Source: Gammaproteobacteria bacterium (GTDB lineage: Bacteria > Pseudomonadota > Gammaproteobacteria > GCA-001735895). From it: DNA of 54,020 nt. The stretch spans positions 1 through 54,020 of the forward strand of contig JASJCI010000020.1 of assembly GCA_030066085.1 (NCBI GenBank). The letters are read 5' to 3'. Numbering within the stretch: position 1 is the stretch's first letter; each line of letters opens with the position of its first letter. The notes under the pieces are model-generated. The model worked only from the letters and a program-made list of their open reading frames with translations. It was not told the DNA's origin and searched no databases. Shown one piece after another: positions 26,147 through 35,349 of the stretch. The position numbers and the translations under genes were made by a program.

Positions 26147-26450
26147 GGTGCCTGCAGGGATATGGCCAGTAGCTGTATGTTAATCCAGTTGGCGGTCGCG
26201 GCGAAATTTAATTGGCCACTTCAGCGAAAGGCGCTGTGCGCGAATCCCGCGGAGGCTCGACCCGTATACTACCTCGCCGCCACGGGACCACGATTACACG
26301 CATGCGTCGGTAAGCAACCGGCATTGGCGGCCAGGCGCTCGCCGGAGCGGTTTTCCTGCTCCAATCCCCGCTTCGTTCTGCTACCCTATCGCCTCTGATT
26401 TCGGCCGCTTGCACCGCAGCGGCCACAATAACGACACCCCCGGAGGGCCC
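26147..26450. promoter_or_regulatory. divergent region, DUF2058 / TRAP transporter
   Basis: 304 bases. A TATACT at 26265-26270 could serve the plus strand, 181 bases before the TRAP binding protein; no partner -35 seen. Nothing else recognised. Confidence 0.3.
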
Positions 26451-27407
26451 ATGAAAGTCATTACCCGTTTCTCGCTGCTGCTGGCGCTGATCGTCGGCGT
26501 CGCCTCGCTGCAGATCGCGCAGGCCGAGACCCGCATCACCTACCGTTCGGCCAAGTCGACCTCGTCCTACTACCAGATGGGCGTACAGATTGCCGAAGCC
26601 ATGAAGGCCGGCAGCAACGGCGCAATCGTGGTCACGGTCGAAGAAGGCCAGGGCTCGGTGTCGAACGTGGTCCAGGTCCCGTCGCGCGGCGGCGATTACG
26701 TGTTCACCACGCCGCCGGTGCTGGTCAAGCTGGCCAAGGCCGGCAAGGCCATGTTCAAGGACAAGGGTAACCCGGCTTATGCCGAGATTCGCGCGCTGTT
26801 CCCGATCCCGTCGCTGACCATGCACTTCGTGGTATCCGAGAAAAGCGGCATCGAGTCTTTCGCCGACATGAAGGGCAAGACCATCCTGCTCGGCAAGGGT
26901 TCGTTCGGCGCCAAGGAGGGAGCCAAGTACATCGACGAACTCGGTCTCCAGGGCGCGGTCAATTTCGCCGAGGTCGAGCTGTCGAACGCGGTACCGGCGC
27001 TCAAGAACGGCCAGATCGACGGCTTCGTCACGGCGGGTTCCTACCCCGCGCCGAACGTGGTCGAGGCGGCCGCGTCGATGCCGGTGCGGCTGATCTCGCT
27101 CGGCGACGCCGAGCGCAGCCAGTCCAAGTCGGTGGGCAAGCGCAAGCAGCTGATCATTCCGGCGGGTACTTACGAGGGCCAGGATGCGGACGTATCGACC
27201 ACCACGCTCGAAGTGGTGGCCTACGCCACGACCAAGATGAGCGACGAGACCGCCTACCAGCTGACCAGGACCTACTGGGAGATGAAGGCGAAGATGGGCG
27301 AGTCCAACCCGTGGTGGAACGGCGTCGACAAGACCTACCTGAAAGCCATCATCGGGCCGATTCACCCCGGGGCGGAAAAGTATTACCGCGAAGCCGGCTT
27401 TCTCTAG
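26451..27407 (+). CDS. TRAP transporter TAXI-type substrate-binding protein
   Basis: 318 residues with a signal peptide ending IAQA-E. ITYRSAKSTSSYYQMGVQIAEAM, VEEGQGSVSNVVQV, LLGKGSFGAKEGAKYIDELG and NGQIDGFVTAGSYPAPNVVEAA are typical of TAXI-family binding proteins. It captures a solute in the periplasm and passes it to the fused membrane protein encoded next. CGGAGGG lies before ATG 26451. TAXI substrates are mostly unproven (glutamate, 2-oxoglutarate and similar have been proposed for some). Confidence 0.88.
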   Translation: MKVITRFSLLLALIVGVASLQIAQAETRITYRSAKSTSSYYQMGVQIAEAMKAGSNGAIVVTVEEGQGSVSNVVQVPSRGGDYVFTTPPVLVKLAKAGKAMFKDKGNPAYAEIRALFPIPSLTMHFVVSEKSGIESFADMKGKTILLGKGSFGAKEGAKYIDELGLQGAVNFAEVELSNAVPALKNGQIDGFVTAGSYPAPNVVEAAASMPVRLISLGDAERSQSKSVGKRKQLIIPAGTYEGQDADVSTTTLEVVAYATTKMSDETAYQLTRTYWEMKAKMGESNPWWNGVDKTYLKAIIGPIHPGAEKYYREAGFL

Positions 27408-27435
27408 GCCCGCGCCTGGCAGGCTCTGACGATTT

Positions 27436-27464
27436 CGCCGCGGCAGGAATAGCCTGCCGCGGCG
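27436..27464 (+). terminator. 12-bp stem-loop between the TRAP genes
   Basis: CGCCGCGGCAGG (27436-27447), loop AATAG, CCTGCCGCGGCG (27453-27464), a perfect stem with no T tract. Placed just after the binding-protein stop. Such stems commonly protect the upstream mRNA 3' end so that the binding protein is made in excess of the permease; here this is inference. Confidence 0.6.
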
Positions 27465-27482
27465 CCTCGACCTTACGGCTGC

Positions 27483-29291
27483 GTGGATAACGCCGCGACA
27501 CCCCCCGGGCCCGCATCCTGGCACCGTATCCTGCACGCGGTGGCGCTCGGCCTCGCCCTGGTCTCGGTGGCCTGGCACCTGTGGCTCATCTTCCAGGGAC
27601 TGATTCCCAACCTGGTGAGCCGGCCGCTGCATTTTGCCCTCGCCCTGCCCTGGCTGTTTTTCTTTGCCGCGACGAAGTCGAACGTCGAGCGCGTATCCGG
27701 CTGGATAATCGGCGGCCTCGGCATCGGCGCCTGCCTGTGGGTGGCGATCAACCAGTCCGAACTCGGCGATCAGTACGGCATCCTGCACGGGCCGCTGCAA
27801 ATCGCGGCCGGCTTCGTGCTGCTGCTCGCGGTGCTCGAGGGCGCGCGCCGCGCGATCGGCTGGCCGCTGCCGCTGGTGGCCCTGCTGGCGCTGATCTACG
27901 GCCTGTTCGGCCAGCACCTGCCCGGCGAGTTCGGCCACTCGGGCATGCCGCTGACGAGTTTTCTCGGCACGCTGACGATTGCCGAGGGCGGGCTGTGGGG
28001 CACGCTCACCGACGTCTCGGTCAAGGTGGTGGCGATTTTCGTCATCTTCGGCGCGGTGCTGAACGCGGGCGAGGCCGGGCGCGGTTTCATGAACCTGGCG
28101 GCGGCCGCGGCGGGACGCCTGAACGGCGGCGCCGGCAAGGTGTCGGTAATCTCGTCGGCCCTGTTCGGTTCGATCTCGGGTTCGGCCTCGGCCAACGTCG
28201 CCTCCACCGGCGCGATCACGCTGCCGGCGATGCAAAAGCTCGGCTATCCCCGCTCGCTGGCGGCGGCGATCGAGGCGGTGGCCTCGTCCGGCGGCCAGAT
28301 CATGCCGCCGCTGATGGGCGCCGGCGCGTTCGTGATGGTGACGCTCACCGGCGTGCCCTACACCAGCATCATCGCCGCGGCGCTGCTGCCGGCGGTGCTG
28401 TATTTCTTTGCCGTGTGGATGGGTATCAACGCCTACGCCCGCCAGTACCAGCTGCGCGGCATCGACGACGAAGACCGCCCGGCGCTGCGCGACGTGGCAC
28501 TGACCGCGGCCTTCTTCCTGCTGCCGTTCACGGTGCTGATGGCGGGCATGTTCGCGCTCGGCAAGTCGCCGCAGTACGCGGCGGCGATGGCGATCCTGGC
28601 GGGCGCACTGCTGCTGTTGCTCGGCAGCGATCTGAAGTTTTCGCTCAAACGCACGCTGGAACGCTTCGACAACGCGCTGCTGACCTCGGCGCGGCAGATC
28701 GCGCTGATCGCGTCGATCATCGTCTGCGCGTCGATCGTGATCGGTGTGCTCGGCATCACCGGCCTCGGTATCAAGATCACGTCGCTGATCCTGACCGGCT
28801 CGGGCGGGCTGCTGTGGCCGTCGCTGCTGCTCACCGCGCTCGCCTGCCTGGTGCTCGGCATGGAGGTGCCGACCACGGCCGCCTACGTCATCTGCATCTC
28901 GGTCGCGGGTCCGGCGCTGACCCAGCTGGGACTGTCACCGCTGGAAGCGCACCTGTTCGTGTTCTGGTACGCGCTGATCTCGACCATCACGCCGCCGGTG
29001 TGCGGCGCGGTGTTCATTGCCGCCGGCATGATCGAGGAGAACTGGCTCAAGGTGGCGCTCAAGGCCATGGCGCTTGGCGTCGGACTCTACGTGATCCCGC
29101 TCGGCATGATCGCCAATCCCGCGCTGATCCGCCTCGAAACCGACGTCAGCGGCGCCCTGCTCGCCTTCGCGCAGATGTGCGCGGCGCTCGCCTGCATCTC
29201 CTGGGCGCTGATCGCGGTGCGCAGGCCGGCACTCAAGATCCTGCTGCTGCTGCCGGGCCTGGCGATCGTGTTCTGGAGGCTGCTGGTCTAG
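27483..29291 (+). CDS. TRAP-TAXI fused permease (4TM/12TM)
   Basis: 602 residues from GTG 27483. The N-terminal four membrane segments (about 15-130) correspond to the small DctQ-type subunit and the rest to the DctM-type pump. Signature: GAVLNAGEAGRGFMNLA, FGSISGSASANVASTGAITLPAM, GGQIMPPLMGAGAFVM, VLGMEVPTTAAYVICI, FWYALISTITPPVCGAV. It couples sodium entry to uptake of the solute brought by the TAXI binding protein. No ribosome-binding site is strong. Confidence 0.9.
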   Translation: MDNAATPPGPASWHRILHAVALGLALVSVAWHLWLIFQGLIPNLVSRPLHFALALPWLFFFAATKSNVERVSGWIIGGLGIGACLWVAINQSELGDQYGILHGPLQIAAGFVLLLAVLEGARRAIGWPLPLVALLALIYGLFGQHLPGEFGHSGMPLTSFLGTLTIAEGGLWGTLTDVSVKVVAIFVIFGAVLNAGEAGRGFMNLAAAAAGRLNGGAGKVSVISSALFGSISGSASANVASTGAITLPAMQKLGYPRSLAAAIEAVASSGGQIMPPLMGAGAFVMVTLTGVPYTSIIAAALLPAVLYFFAVWMGINAYARQYQLRGIDDEDRPALRDVALTAAFFLLPFTVLMAGMFALGKSPQYAAAMAILAGALLLLLGSDLKFSLKRTLERFDNALLTSARQIALIASIIVCASIVIGVLGITGLGIKITSLILTGSGGLLWPSLLLTALACLVLGMEVPTTAAYVICISVAGPALTQLGLSPLEAHLFVFWYALISTITPPVCGAVFIAAGMIEENWLKVALKAMALGVGLYVIPLGMIANPALIRLETDVSGALLAFAQMCAALACISWALIAVRRPALKILLLLPGLAIVFWRLLV

Positions 29292-29363
29292 GTCGGCGCG
29301 GGCCGGATGGCGACCGACTCGCCGCTGCGCGAGAGTCGACTGGTCCGGGAGCTCGCGAACCGG

Positions 29364-30380
29364 TCAATCGGCACCAGCCGCGAAACCGAGCAGTGTTGGC
29401 CGCAATTCGTCGTTCAACAGCTCGGCCGTGTTGCTCAGCAGCCGCTGCTGCGTGCGTTCGACGGTGGTCGAGGAAGCCTTCAGCTCCCAGCGCTCGGCGC
29501 CGACATCGTTGCCGGCAGCGTCGACCAGGTTTAGCTGCAGCGTCCCGCGGATCCAGTACCAGCCGTCCTGTTCGATCACCGGGTCGAGCTGCGCCTGCAG
29601 CTGCAGGCGATAGTCGGACGGACCGGAGCCGGCGAGCCTGAAGCCGGCGCCGGCACAGGCGGCGCTGAGCAGGTTATACAGGTCGGGGCCCAGGTCTCCG
29701 CTGGCGCTCGGCTGCAGGGTAATGGCGTTCAGCAGGGCATCGCGGCTGCGCTCGAGCTCGGCGAGCGACAGGGTCGGCGGCTGGCCGCGCCCGCTGCTGT
29801 CGACTACCCGCAGCGAGCTTTGCAGGACGATACGCTGCCGCTGCGCGTCGATCGCACGCTGTACCAGGCCGGCGCGCTCGAGCGGCAGGCTTCGATTCTC
29901 GGCCTGCAGCAGGTATTGCCGGCTTTGCTCGTCGAGCGCGCTGATCTCCTGCTCGAACTGCAGGCGCGCGCGGCCGCGTGACAGCACCGCGAGCGCGTAG
30001 TGCCGATCGTTGGCCTCGTCGTGCCACTGGTCGACGATCTGCACGCCACGCAGGCTTTTCGAGGTCGACGTCAGCAGGCTGCGCGTTACCTTCTGCTCGA
30101 ACGACTGCGTGCCCTCGTCGCCAGCCTGCTGGCTGCTGAAGGTTTGCGATTGCTGAGCGCGCTCGCGCACGGCGACTTCGAACTGCTTGGCCAGTTCGCC
30201 GCGCGCGCGGTCCTTCGCGTCCCGCGAGGTCAGCGCACTGCCCTGGCCGCTGAGATACATCGCCGGCGGGTACTGGCCGCTCTGGCCGTCGATCCAGTCG
30301 GGCCGAACGCCCTCGTCGTCCGGGGTGCTGGCGCAGCCCACGGCGACCAGGCAGAAAAATATCGTGACGTAGCGTTTCAT
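29364..30380 (-). CDS. LPP20-family outer-membrane lipoprotein
   Basis: 338 residues with lipobox VAVGCAS. PDWIDGQ, YPPAMYLSGQGSA, RDAKDRARGELAKQFEV and HYALAVLSRGRARLQFEQEI are the LPP20 pattern; a second, more variable half follows from about residue 200. Last gene of a four-gene lipoprotein operon, two bases after the COG3014 gene. Function in Gram-negative cells is unproven; position beside lpoB suggests peptidoglycan or envelope assembly. Confidence 0.8.
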   Translation of the reverse strand: MKRYVTIFFCLVAVGCASTPDDEGVRPDWIDGQSGQYPPAMYLSGQGSALTSRDAKDRARGELAKQFEVAVRERAQQSQTFSSQQAGDEGTQSFEQKVTRSLLTSTSKSLRGVQIVDQWHDEANDRHYALAVLSRGRARLQFEQEISALDEQSRQYLLQAENRSLPLERAGLVQRAIDAQRQRIVLQSSLRVVDSSGRGQPPTLSLAELERSRDALLNAITLQPSASGDLGPDLYNLLSAACAGAGFRLAGSGPSDYRLQLQAQLDPVIEQDGWYWIRGTLQLNLVDAAGNDVGAERWELKASSTTVERTQQRLLSNTAELLNDELRPTLLGFAAGAD

Positions 30381-30382
30381 CG

Positions 30383-31675
30383 TTAGCGTCTCCCAATAGT
30401 CGAATAAGATTCGGGCCAGTGCAACCCGAATACGACGGTTTCACCCGGTTCGAGTTCGATTTGCTGCCAGCTGTGGTTCGCGTCCGCGCGCAGCGATCCG
30501 TCCAGCAGCAGCTGCAGGTCGTGTAACCCGGGCTCGAGCTCGAGCCGGGTGACCAGGATTTCCTGCGGCAGCGTGTACCAGGCGCGCGTGTCGGCCTGTT
30601 CGCTCAGCACGGCGAGGACGTTCAGCGCGAAACCGATCAGCGGCTGCTCCTCGGCGGTTTCGTCCACCACGCGGTCCTTGACCGCGACGCGCGCGACGGT
30701 GCGGGCAATGATCCCCGGCATCTCGTCGTCCAGCGCGGCCCGGGCATGCTGCTCGAGATCGGCGAACAGCTCGGAATCGTTGGCGGCGCGGTCGCTGGCC
30801 AGCATGACGCTGTAGACGCGCGTGTAGCGCCGCTCGTAAAACGGCGTGGAAATGCGGTGCATGCGGCCGTCACCGGGCGACTGCGCCAGGATTTCGTGGC
30901 TGTGCAGGCGCGGGATCAGGCCGTTGAACAGGATCGCGACCGCGTGCGCCTGCTGGCGGAATACCTGCTGGGTCGGCCAGCTGACGAGGGCGAACTCTTC
31001 GTCGTAGAGACTGTGCTCCTCGGCGCGGCCGAGGTAATCGGTCAGGCGCAGCAGGTCCTGCTGCAGTATTCCCGGAATCGCGCTTCCGCGCTCGCTGTAG
31101 GCCTCGTACGCCTTGCGGTAGGCAATCAGCGCATTATCGGGTTCCTGGTTGAATTCGAACACCAGGCCGGACAGGTAGCGCGCGAACGGCAGCCTGAAAT
31201 CCTCTTCCTGCTTGAATAACTCGTCCAGCTGCAGGACCTCGACGCGAGCGCTGTCGTATTGCCGCAGCTGCAGGTAGTTGAGCGCCTTGAAGCAATGTAC
31301 CAGCGCGCGCTCGAAGGTCCGCGGCAGGTACTTGCGCATCGCGTCGTTGATCGTTACCGCCGCGGCCTGCTCGCCGATGCTGATTGCATCGAGTTCGTCG
31401 ATGACATCCTTGGCCTGTTCGAAGGCGTCGTTACTGGCCTCGAACTGCTGCTGCATGCGCAACAGCATGGCCTTGTCGAGCAGGTTTATGGCTTCGTTGC
31501 GCGAGCTGCCGCGGCGCAACTCCACCACTTCCAGCGCCTCGGCGGTCAGGTTGTTGCTGAGGAAATGATCCAGGTCGGCTCTCTGGTAACCGATACCGGT
31601 TACGCAGGCCGCCTGGCTCAGCACCATGCCGGCCACGACCAGCGCCGCCAGCGGCTTCGGGCCCGTACAGCTCAT
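30383..31675 (-). CDS. COG3014-family lipoprotein
   Basis: 430 residues, lipobox LSQAAC near residue 22. All-helical TPR-like first half (residues 50-260: AINLLDKAMLLRMQQQFEASNDAFEQA, ALNYLQLRQYDSARVEVLQLDELF) followed by a beta-rich C-terminal domain ending in RLELEPGLHDLQLLLDGS and QIELEPGETVVFGLHW. This is the COG3014 family that often sits beside lpoB and LPP20 genes in Vibrio and Shewanella relatives. No ribosome-binding site is evident at ATG 31675, nine bases after the lpoB stop, so it probably depends on translational coupling. Confidence 0.78.
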   Translation of the reverse strand: MSCTGPKPLAALVVAGMVLSQAACVTGIGYQRADLDHFLSNNLTAEALEVVELRRGSSRNEAINLLDKAMLLRMQQQFEASNDAFEQAKDVIDELDAISIGEQAAAVTINDAMRKYLPRTFERALVHCFKALNYLQLRQYDSARVEVLQLDELFKQEEDFRLPFARYLSGLVFEFNQEPDNALIAYRKAYEAYSERGSAIPGILQQDLLRLTDYLGRAEEHSLYDEEFALVSWPTQQVFRQQAHAVAILFNGLIPRLHSHEILAQSPGDGRMHRISTPFYERRYTRVYSVMLASDRAANDSELFADLEQHARAALDDEMPGIIARTVARVAVKDRVVDETAEEQPLIGFALNVLAVLSEQADTRAWYTLPQEILVTRLELEPGLHDLQLLLDGSLRADANHSWQQIELEPGETVVFGLHWPESYSTIGRR

Positions 31676-31684
31676 GCGGCATGC

Positions 31685-32290
31685 TTACCAGCGAATCGAG
31701 TTCTTCTTGACGAACTTCTTGATCTTCTTTTGCCCGGCCCAGACCTTGCGGTTGTCCGCCAGGCTGATCAGCGACAGGTCGACCTGGTAAAAACGGACCT
31801 GCTCCTTGCCCTCGGTATCGAGGATGGTGTTGATCGCGCCCTGGAGCATGAAATCGGCGCCGAGTTCCTCCCCCATGCGCTTGACGGTTTCGGCGCTGGC
31901 GTTCAGTTCCTGGTCCTGGCGTTCCTCGCGGATCTGGTCGCGCTCGACCTTCGACGCGACGAACTGCACGCCGCCGGAATTGAGCAACTCGCGCTCGATG
32001 TCGCCGACGAAGGTAGCCACGTTGATGTGTTCGTGGCTCAGGTTGCGCACCTGGCCGACGATCACGGCGGGCAGGTTACCCGTTTCGTTGATGAAGTTAT
32101 CCAGCCACGGGCGCGCGAGCGCATCGCGCACCATTTCCTCGGACACCAGGCGCGAATCGGTATCGTTCCATTCGCCGCTGAGATCACGGGTTTCGTCGAC
32201 CTCGATACGCTCGACGCGGGTGGCGCAGGCGGACAGTGCCAGGCTGAAACACAGGGTGACGGCCAGCGCGGCCAGCGGAAACCGGTTCAT
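31685..32290 (-). CDS. lpoB: penicillin-binding protein activator
   Basis: 201 residues, lipobox LALSAC. LpoB is an outer-membrane lipoprotein that reaches through the peptidoglycan to stimulate PBP1b. WNDTDSRLVSEEMVRDALARPW, PAVIVGQVRNLSHEHIN, FVGDIERELLNSGGVQFV and LGADFMLQGAINTI match the family well. Its ATG overlaps the stop of the upstream LPP20 gene as ATGA. The short linker before the globular domain is like that of non-enteric LpoB proteins. Confidence 0.88.
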   Translation of the reverse strand: MNRFPLAALAVTLCFSLALSACATRVERIEVDETRDLSGEWNDTDSRLVSEEMVRDALARPWLDNFINETGNLPAVIVGQVRNLSHEHINVATFVGDIERELLNSGGVQFVASKVERDQIREERQDQELNASAETVKRMGEELGADFMLQGAINTILDTEGKEQVRFYQVDLSLISLADNRKVWAGQKKIKKFVKKNSIRW

Positions 32291-32850
32291 TGCGCGCCTC
32301 CCGTCATGCGGTCGAAGATCGATTCGCCTTCGCTGGCGAGAAAATCGCGCAGCGCGGGACTCATCTCCATCGCCGTGTCGAGCGTTTTTTGCACGTGCTT
32401 GATGTCGAGTTCGGCCAGCGACCAGATCGTGCCGCTATCCTCGTCGCGCCAGCGGCCGATGATCTTCGCGCCGCTGAGGTTGATCTGGGTCAGGCTGTCG
32501 ATCTGGCGGTTCACCGCCTGCTCGCTCAACTGCGTTTCGCCGTCGCCGGCGGCGGCGCTGTAATCGTTGGAGACGACCTTCATGTAGGAACTGAAAATAC
32601 GCGCCAGTTCGGCGCGCGCGCGATCGTCGGCGGTGGTTGTCTGCAGCGACAGGTCACCCATCGGTGGCGCCGAGCCAATACCATGGAACAGGCGCCCGTC
32701 ACGATCCTTGAGCATCTGGTTGCCTTCGTTGACCCAGTCGGGCGCACCGTCGATATGCAGGTCGCTTTCGACCGCGGTCTTGCTGCTGCAACCCGTGATC
32801 AACAGTAATCCGAGCGCAACAGAACCGAGGTAAAAACGTAATCTGGTCAT
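32287..32850 (-). CDS. LPP20-family lipoprotein, first gene of the lpoB operon
   Basis: 187 residues from ATG 32850, with AGGAAA before it. Lipobox LLITGCS. PDWVNEGNQML, RLFHGIGSAPPMGD, TADDRARAELARIFSSYM and a late SLAELDIKHVQKTLDTA form the LPP20 core. It is about half the size of the paralogue at 29364-30380 and lacks that protein's second half. Confidence 0.82.
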   Translation of the reverse strand: MTRLRFYLGSVALGLLLITGCSSKTAVESDLHIDGAPDWVNEGNQMLKDRDGRLFHGIGSAPPMGDLSLQTTTADDRARAELARIFSSYMKVVSNDYSAAAGDGETQLSEQAVNRQIDSLTQINLSGAKIIGRWRDEDSGTIWSLAELDIKHVQKTLDTAMEMSPALRDFLASEGESIFDRMTGGAQ

Positions 32851-33333
32851 GTCGTGTTTCCTCACGTTCGGGTTGTACCTGTGAGTTTACTCCATTCCTG
32901 CAGGCTTGTACTCCGGGGGTGCGGGAACGGGTTCAATTATCTCGCAGGCGCGCAGGAAGAGCGCCAGGCTATTAGTCGCTCCGCTTGCTTTTTGGTTCGC
33001 CAGGAATATCGCATGACGGTCTCGGCGACGTTCTGCCGCAATGCCATGGCCCGCCATTTCGGGCCCGCCCGCTCCCGAGGGGACTGGCGGAAAGCAGTGA
33101 CGAGAGCATAGAGGACGAACCCTCTTTTATCGGGGACGGACCCCGTTTTTTTCGGCCGCTGATGGCGCGGGAATGACGCATGACACGGGAGTGAGGACGG
33201 CAGTGTAAATGACCGGTTGGTAGTGCAATTACGGGCTGAACGGCAATATCGCGCGCCATTTTTAGGGTTTTTTCGGCGGGCTTAATTTAAAATGGCGGGT
33301 TCCGTCAACCCGAATCCGATACGCATCCTGCAA
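32851..33333. other. intergenic region with a REP unit
   Basis: 483 bases between the lpoB operon (minus) and the cyanophycin operon (plus). A GGGGACGGACCCC palindrome with a run of seven T is at 33133-33150. The right end (33253-33290) is A/T-rich (TTTTTAGGGTTTTTTCGG, then CTTAATTTAAAATGG) and probably holds the iadA promoter. Open frames through the region contain the repeat and are not credible genes. Confidence 0.5.
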
Positions 33334-34497
33334 ATGTTCGAACTGATTACCAACGCCAGCGTCTATGCACCGGAGCCGCTCGGTATACGCCACCTGCTAA
33401 TCTGTGCCGGCAAGATCGCCTGGATCGGCGAGCAGGTGCCGCAACTCGACGACAGCCTCGAGGTCGAGGTCACCGATCTCGACGGCGCCCGCCTGCTGCC
33501 CGGGTTTATCGATGCCCACACTCACCTGACCGGCGGCGGCGGCGAGGCCGGGCCGTCGACGCGGGCACCGTCGCTGGCGCTGTCGCAGATTACGCGCGCC
33601 GGCGTCACCAGCGTCGTCGGCCTGCTCGGCACCGATGATCTCACGCGCACGCCGCAGGACCTGGTCACACAGGCCATGGGCCTGCGCGAAGAGGGATTGT
33701 CCGCCTGGTGTTATACCGGCGGCTACCACGTGCCGGTGGTTACCCTGACCGGCTCGGTACGCAGCGACATCGTCAACCTCGAGCCGGTGATCGGCGTCGG
33801 CGAGGTCGCGCTCAGCGATCATCGTTCTAGCCAGCCGACCCGCGACGAAATCCTGCGGCTCGCGAGCGAAGCGCACGTCGCCGGCCTGATGACCGGCAAG
33901 GCCGGTATCGTGCACTTCCACCTCGGCGACGGCGAGCGTGGCCTGGCGATGATCCGCGAATGCCTCGAGCTCGCCGAGATCCCGCCGCGGGTATTCAATC
34001 CGACCCACGTCAACCGCAACAAGCCGCTGTTCGAGGAAGCCTGCGAACTGAGCGGCCGTGGCTGCAACGTCGACCTGACCGCGTTCCCGGCCGATTCGAG
34101 CGACGAGGGCTGGTCCGCCGAGGATGCGGTCGAGCGCTACCTCGAGCAGGGTTTCGACCGCGGCAAGCTCACCATCAGTTCCGACGGCGGCGGCTGCCTG
34201 CCGCGCTTCGACGCCCAGGGGCAACTGCTCAAGATGGGCTTCGCCAGCTGCCAGGCGATGGCCGACTGTTTCACCAACCTGCTCGCGCGGGACCTGCCGC
34301 TGGAGACGATTCTGCCTTTCATGACCAGCAACGTCGCGCAGCTGCTCAAGCTGCCGGGCAAGGGTCGTATCGCGCGCGGCGGCGATGCCGACCTGGTGGT
34401 GGTCGACCGGCACAACCGCATCGACGGCGTCATGGCGCGCGGCGCATGGCACGTCAGGGACGGCCGCCAGCTCAGGAGCGGCCTGTTCGAAGAATAA
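33334..34497 (+). CDS. iadA: isoaspartyl dipeptidase
   Basis: 387 residues, amidohydrolase fold. Cleaves beta-aspartyl dipeptides, here most likely the beta-Asp-Arg released by cyanophycinase. Metal ligands: HxH in DAHTHLTGG near residue 66, His in VHFHLGD and in PTHVNRN, Asp in SSDGGG. In E. coli IadA a lysine before SDHRS is carbamylated and bridges the metals; here the stretch reads VGEVALSDHRSS, so a glutamate appears to replace it (from memory of the E. coli sequence). First gene of the cyanophycin operon, 16 bases before cphB. ATG 33334 is chosen on homology. Confidence 0.88.
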   Translation: MFELITNASVYAPEPLGIRHLLICAGKIAWIGEQVPQLDDSLEVEVTDLDGARLLPGFIDAHTHLTGGGGEAGPSTRAPSLALSQITRAGVTSVVGLLGTDDLTRTPQDLVTQAMGLREEGLSAWCYTGGYHVPVVTLTGSVRSDIVNLEPVIGVGEVALSDHRSSQPTRDEILRLASEAHVAGLMTGKAGIVHFHLGDGERGLAMIRECLELAEIPPRVFNPTHVNRNKPLFEEACELSGRGCNVDLTAFPADSSDEGWSAEDAVERYLEQGFDRGKLTISSDGGGCLPRFDAQGQLLKMGFASCQAMADCFTNLLARDLPLETILPFMTSNVAQLLKLPGKGRIARGGDADLVVVDRHNRIDGVMARGAWHVRDGRQLRSGLFEE

Positions 34498-34513
34498 CGA
34501 CAACGAGTTTCCC

Positions 34514-35344
34514 ATGAGTCCATCTCCCCATATCGAAGACCAGACCCGCGGCTACGTCATACCCATCGGCGGCGCCGAGGAGCGCACCGGCTCGATGCGC
34601 GTACTGCGGCGCTTCGTCAAGCTCAGCGGCGGCCGCAAGGCGCGCATCGTGATCATCCCGACGGCGTCGATGCTGGCCGACACCGGCGACCGCTATATCG
34701 AGGTCTTCGAGAAAATCGGCGTCGAAAGCGCGCTCTCGCTGCCGATTACCGAGCGTGCCGACGCCGCCCGCCCGGACTACATCGAGAAGCTCGACGGCGC
34801 CACCGGCATCTTCATGACCGGCGGCAACCAGCTGCGCCTGTCGACCATTCTCGGCGGCACCCTGGTAGCGCAGAAGGTCAGGCGCGCGAACGCGGCCGGC
34901 GTGCATGTCGCCGGCACCTCCGCCGGTGCCGCGATCATGCCCGAACACATGATTGCCGGCGGCTCGATGGGGCTGTCGGCGCGCGCCGACGGCGTCAACC
35001 TCGCGCCCGGCCTCGGCCTCACCAACGCGCTGATCATCGACCAGCACTTCAGCCAGCGCGACCGCCTCGGCCGCCTGCTGACCGCGGTTTCCTACAACCC
35101 GTTTCTGCTCGGGGTCGGCATCGACGAAGACACCGCGATCTTCATTCCGCCCAACCGCGTGTTCGAGGTCGAGGGCAGCGGCAACGTCACCATCATCGAC
35201 CCCGAAGACCTGAGCTACTCGTCGATGGACCGCGCGCGGAAAAACGAGTCGCTCAGCCTGCTCGACCTCAAACTGCACATCCTGTCGAAGGGCTGCCGCT
35301 TCGATATCCACGACCGCAAGCCCTTTCCGCCGAAAAAGAGATAA
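34514..35344 (+). CDS. cphB: cyanophycinase
   Basis: 276 residues, serine-type exopeptidase that cuts cyanophycin into beta-Asp-Arg dipeptides. YVIPIGGAEE opens the fold, MTGGNQLRL lies near residue 100, and AGTSAGAAIM near residue 138 carries the nucleophile Ser. FFSQRDRLGRLL appears as QHFSQRDRLGRLL near 176. No signal peptide, so this is the intracellular CphB type and not the secreted CphE. Five bases before cphA; the product feeds iadA. Confidence 0.93.
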   Translation: MSPSPHIEDQTRGYVIPIGGAEERTGSMRVLRRFVKLSGGRKARIVIIPTASMLADTGDRYIEVFEKIGVESALSLPITERADAARPDYIEKLDGATGIFMTGGNQLRLSTILGGTLVAQKVRRANAAGVHVAGTSAGAAIMPEHMIAGGSMGLSARADGVNLAPGLGLTNALIIDQHFSQRDRLGRLLTAVSYNPFLLGVGIDEDTAIFIPPNRVFEVEGSGNVTIIDPEDLSYSSMDRARKNESLSLLDLKLHILSKGCRFDIHDRKPFPPKKR

Positions 35345-35349
35345 CCAAG

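Noticed and set aside
26208-29641. Long frames of 600-690 codons overlapping the TRAP genes on both strands
   Set aside because: Arg-, Gly- and His-rich translations with no recognisable domain, overlapping clear TRAP proteins.
32972-33259. Minus-strand frame of 95 codons
   Set aside because: Contains a REP unit translated as KKRGPSP; such peptides recur wherever this repeat is crossed.
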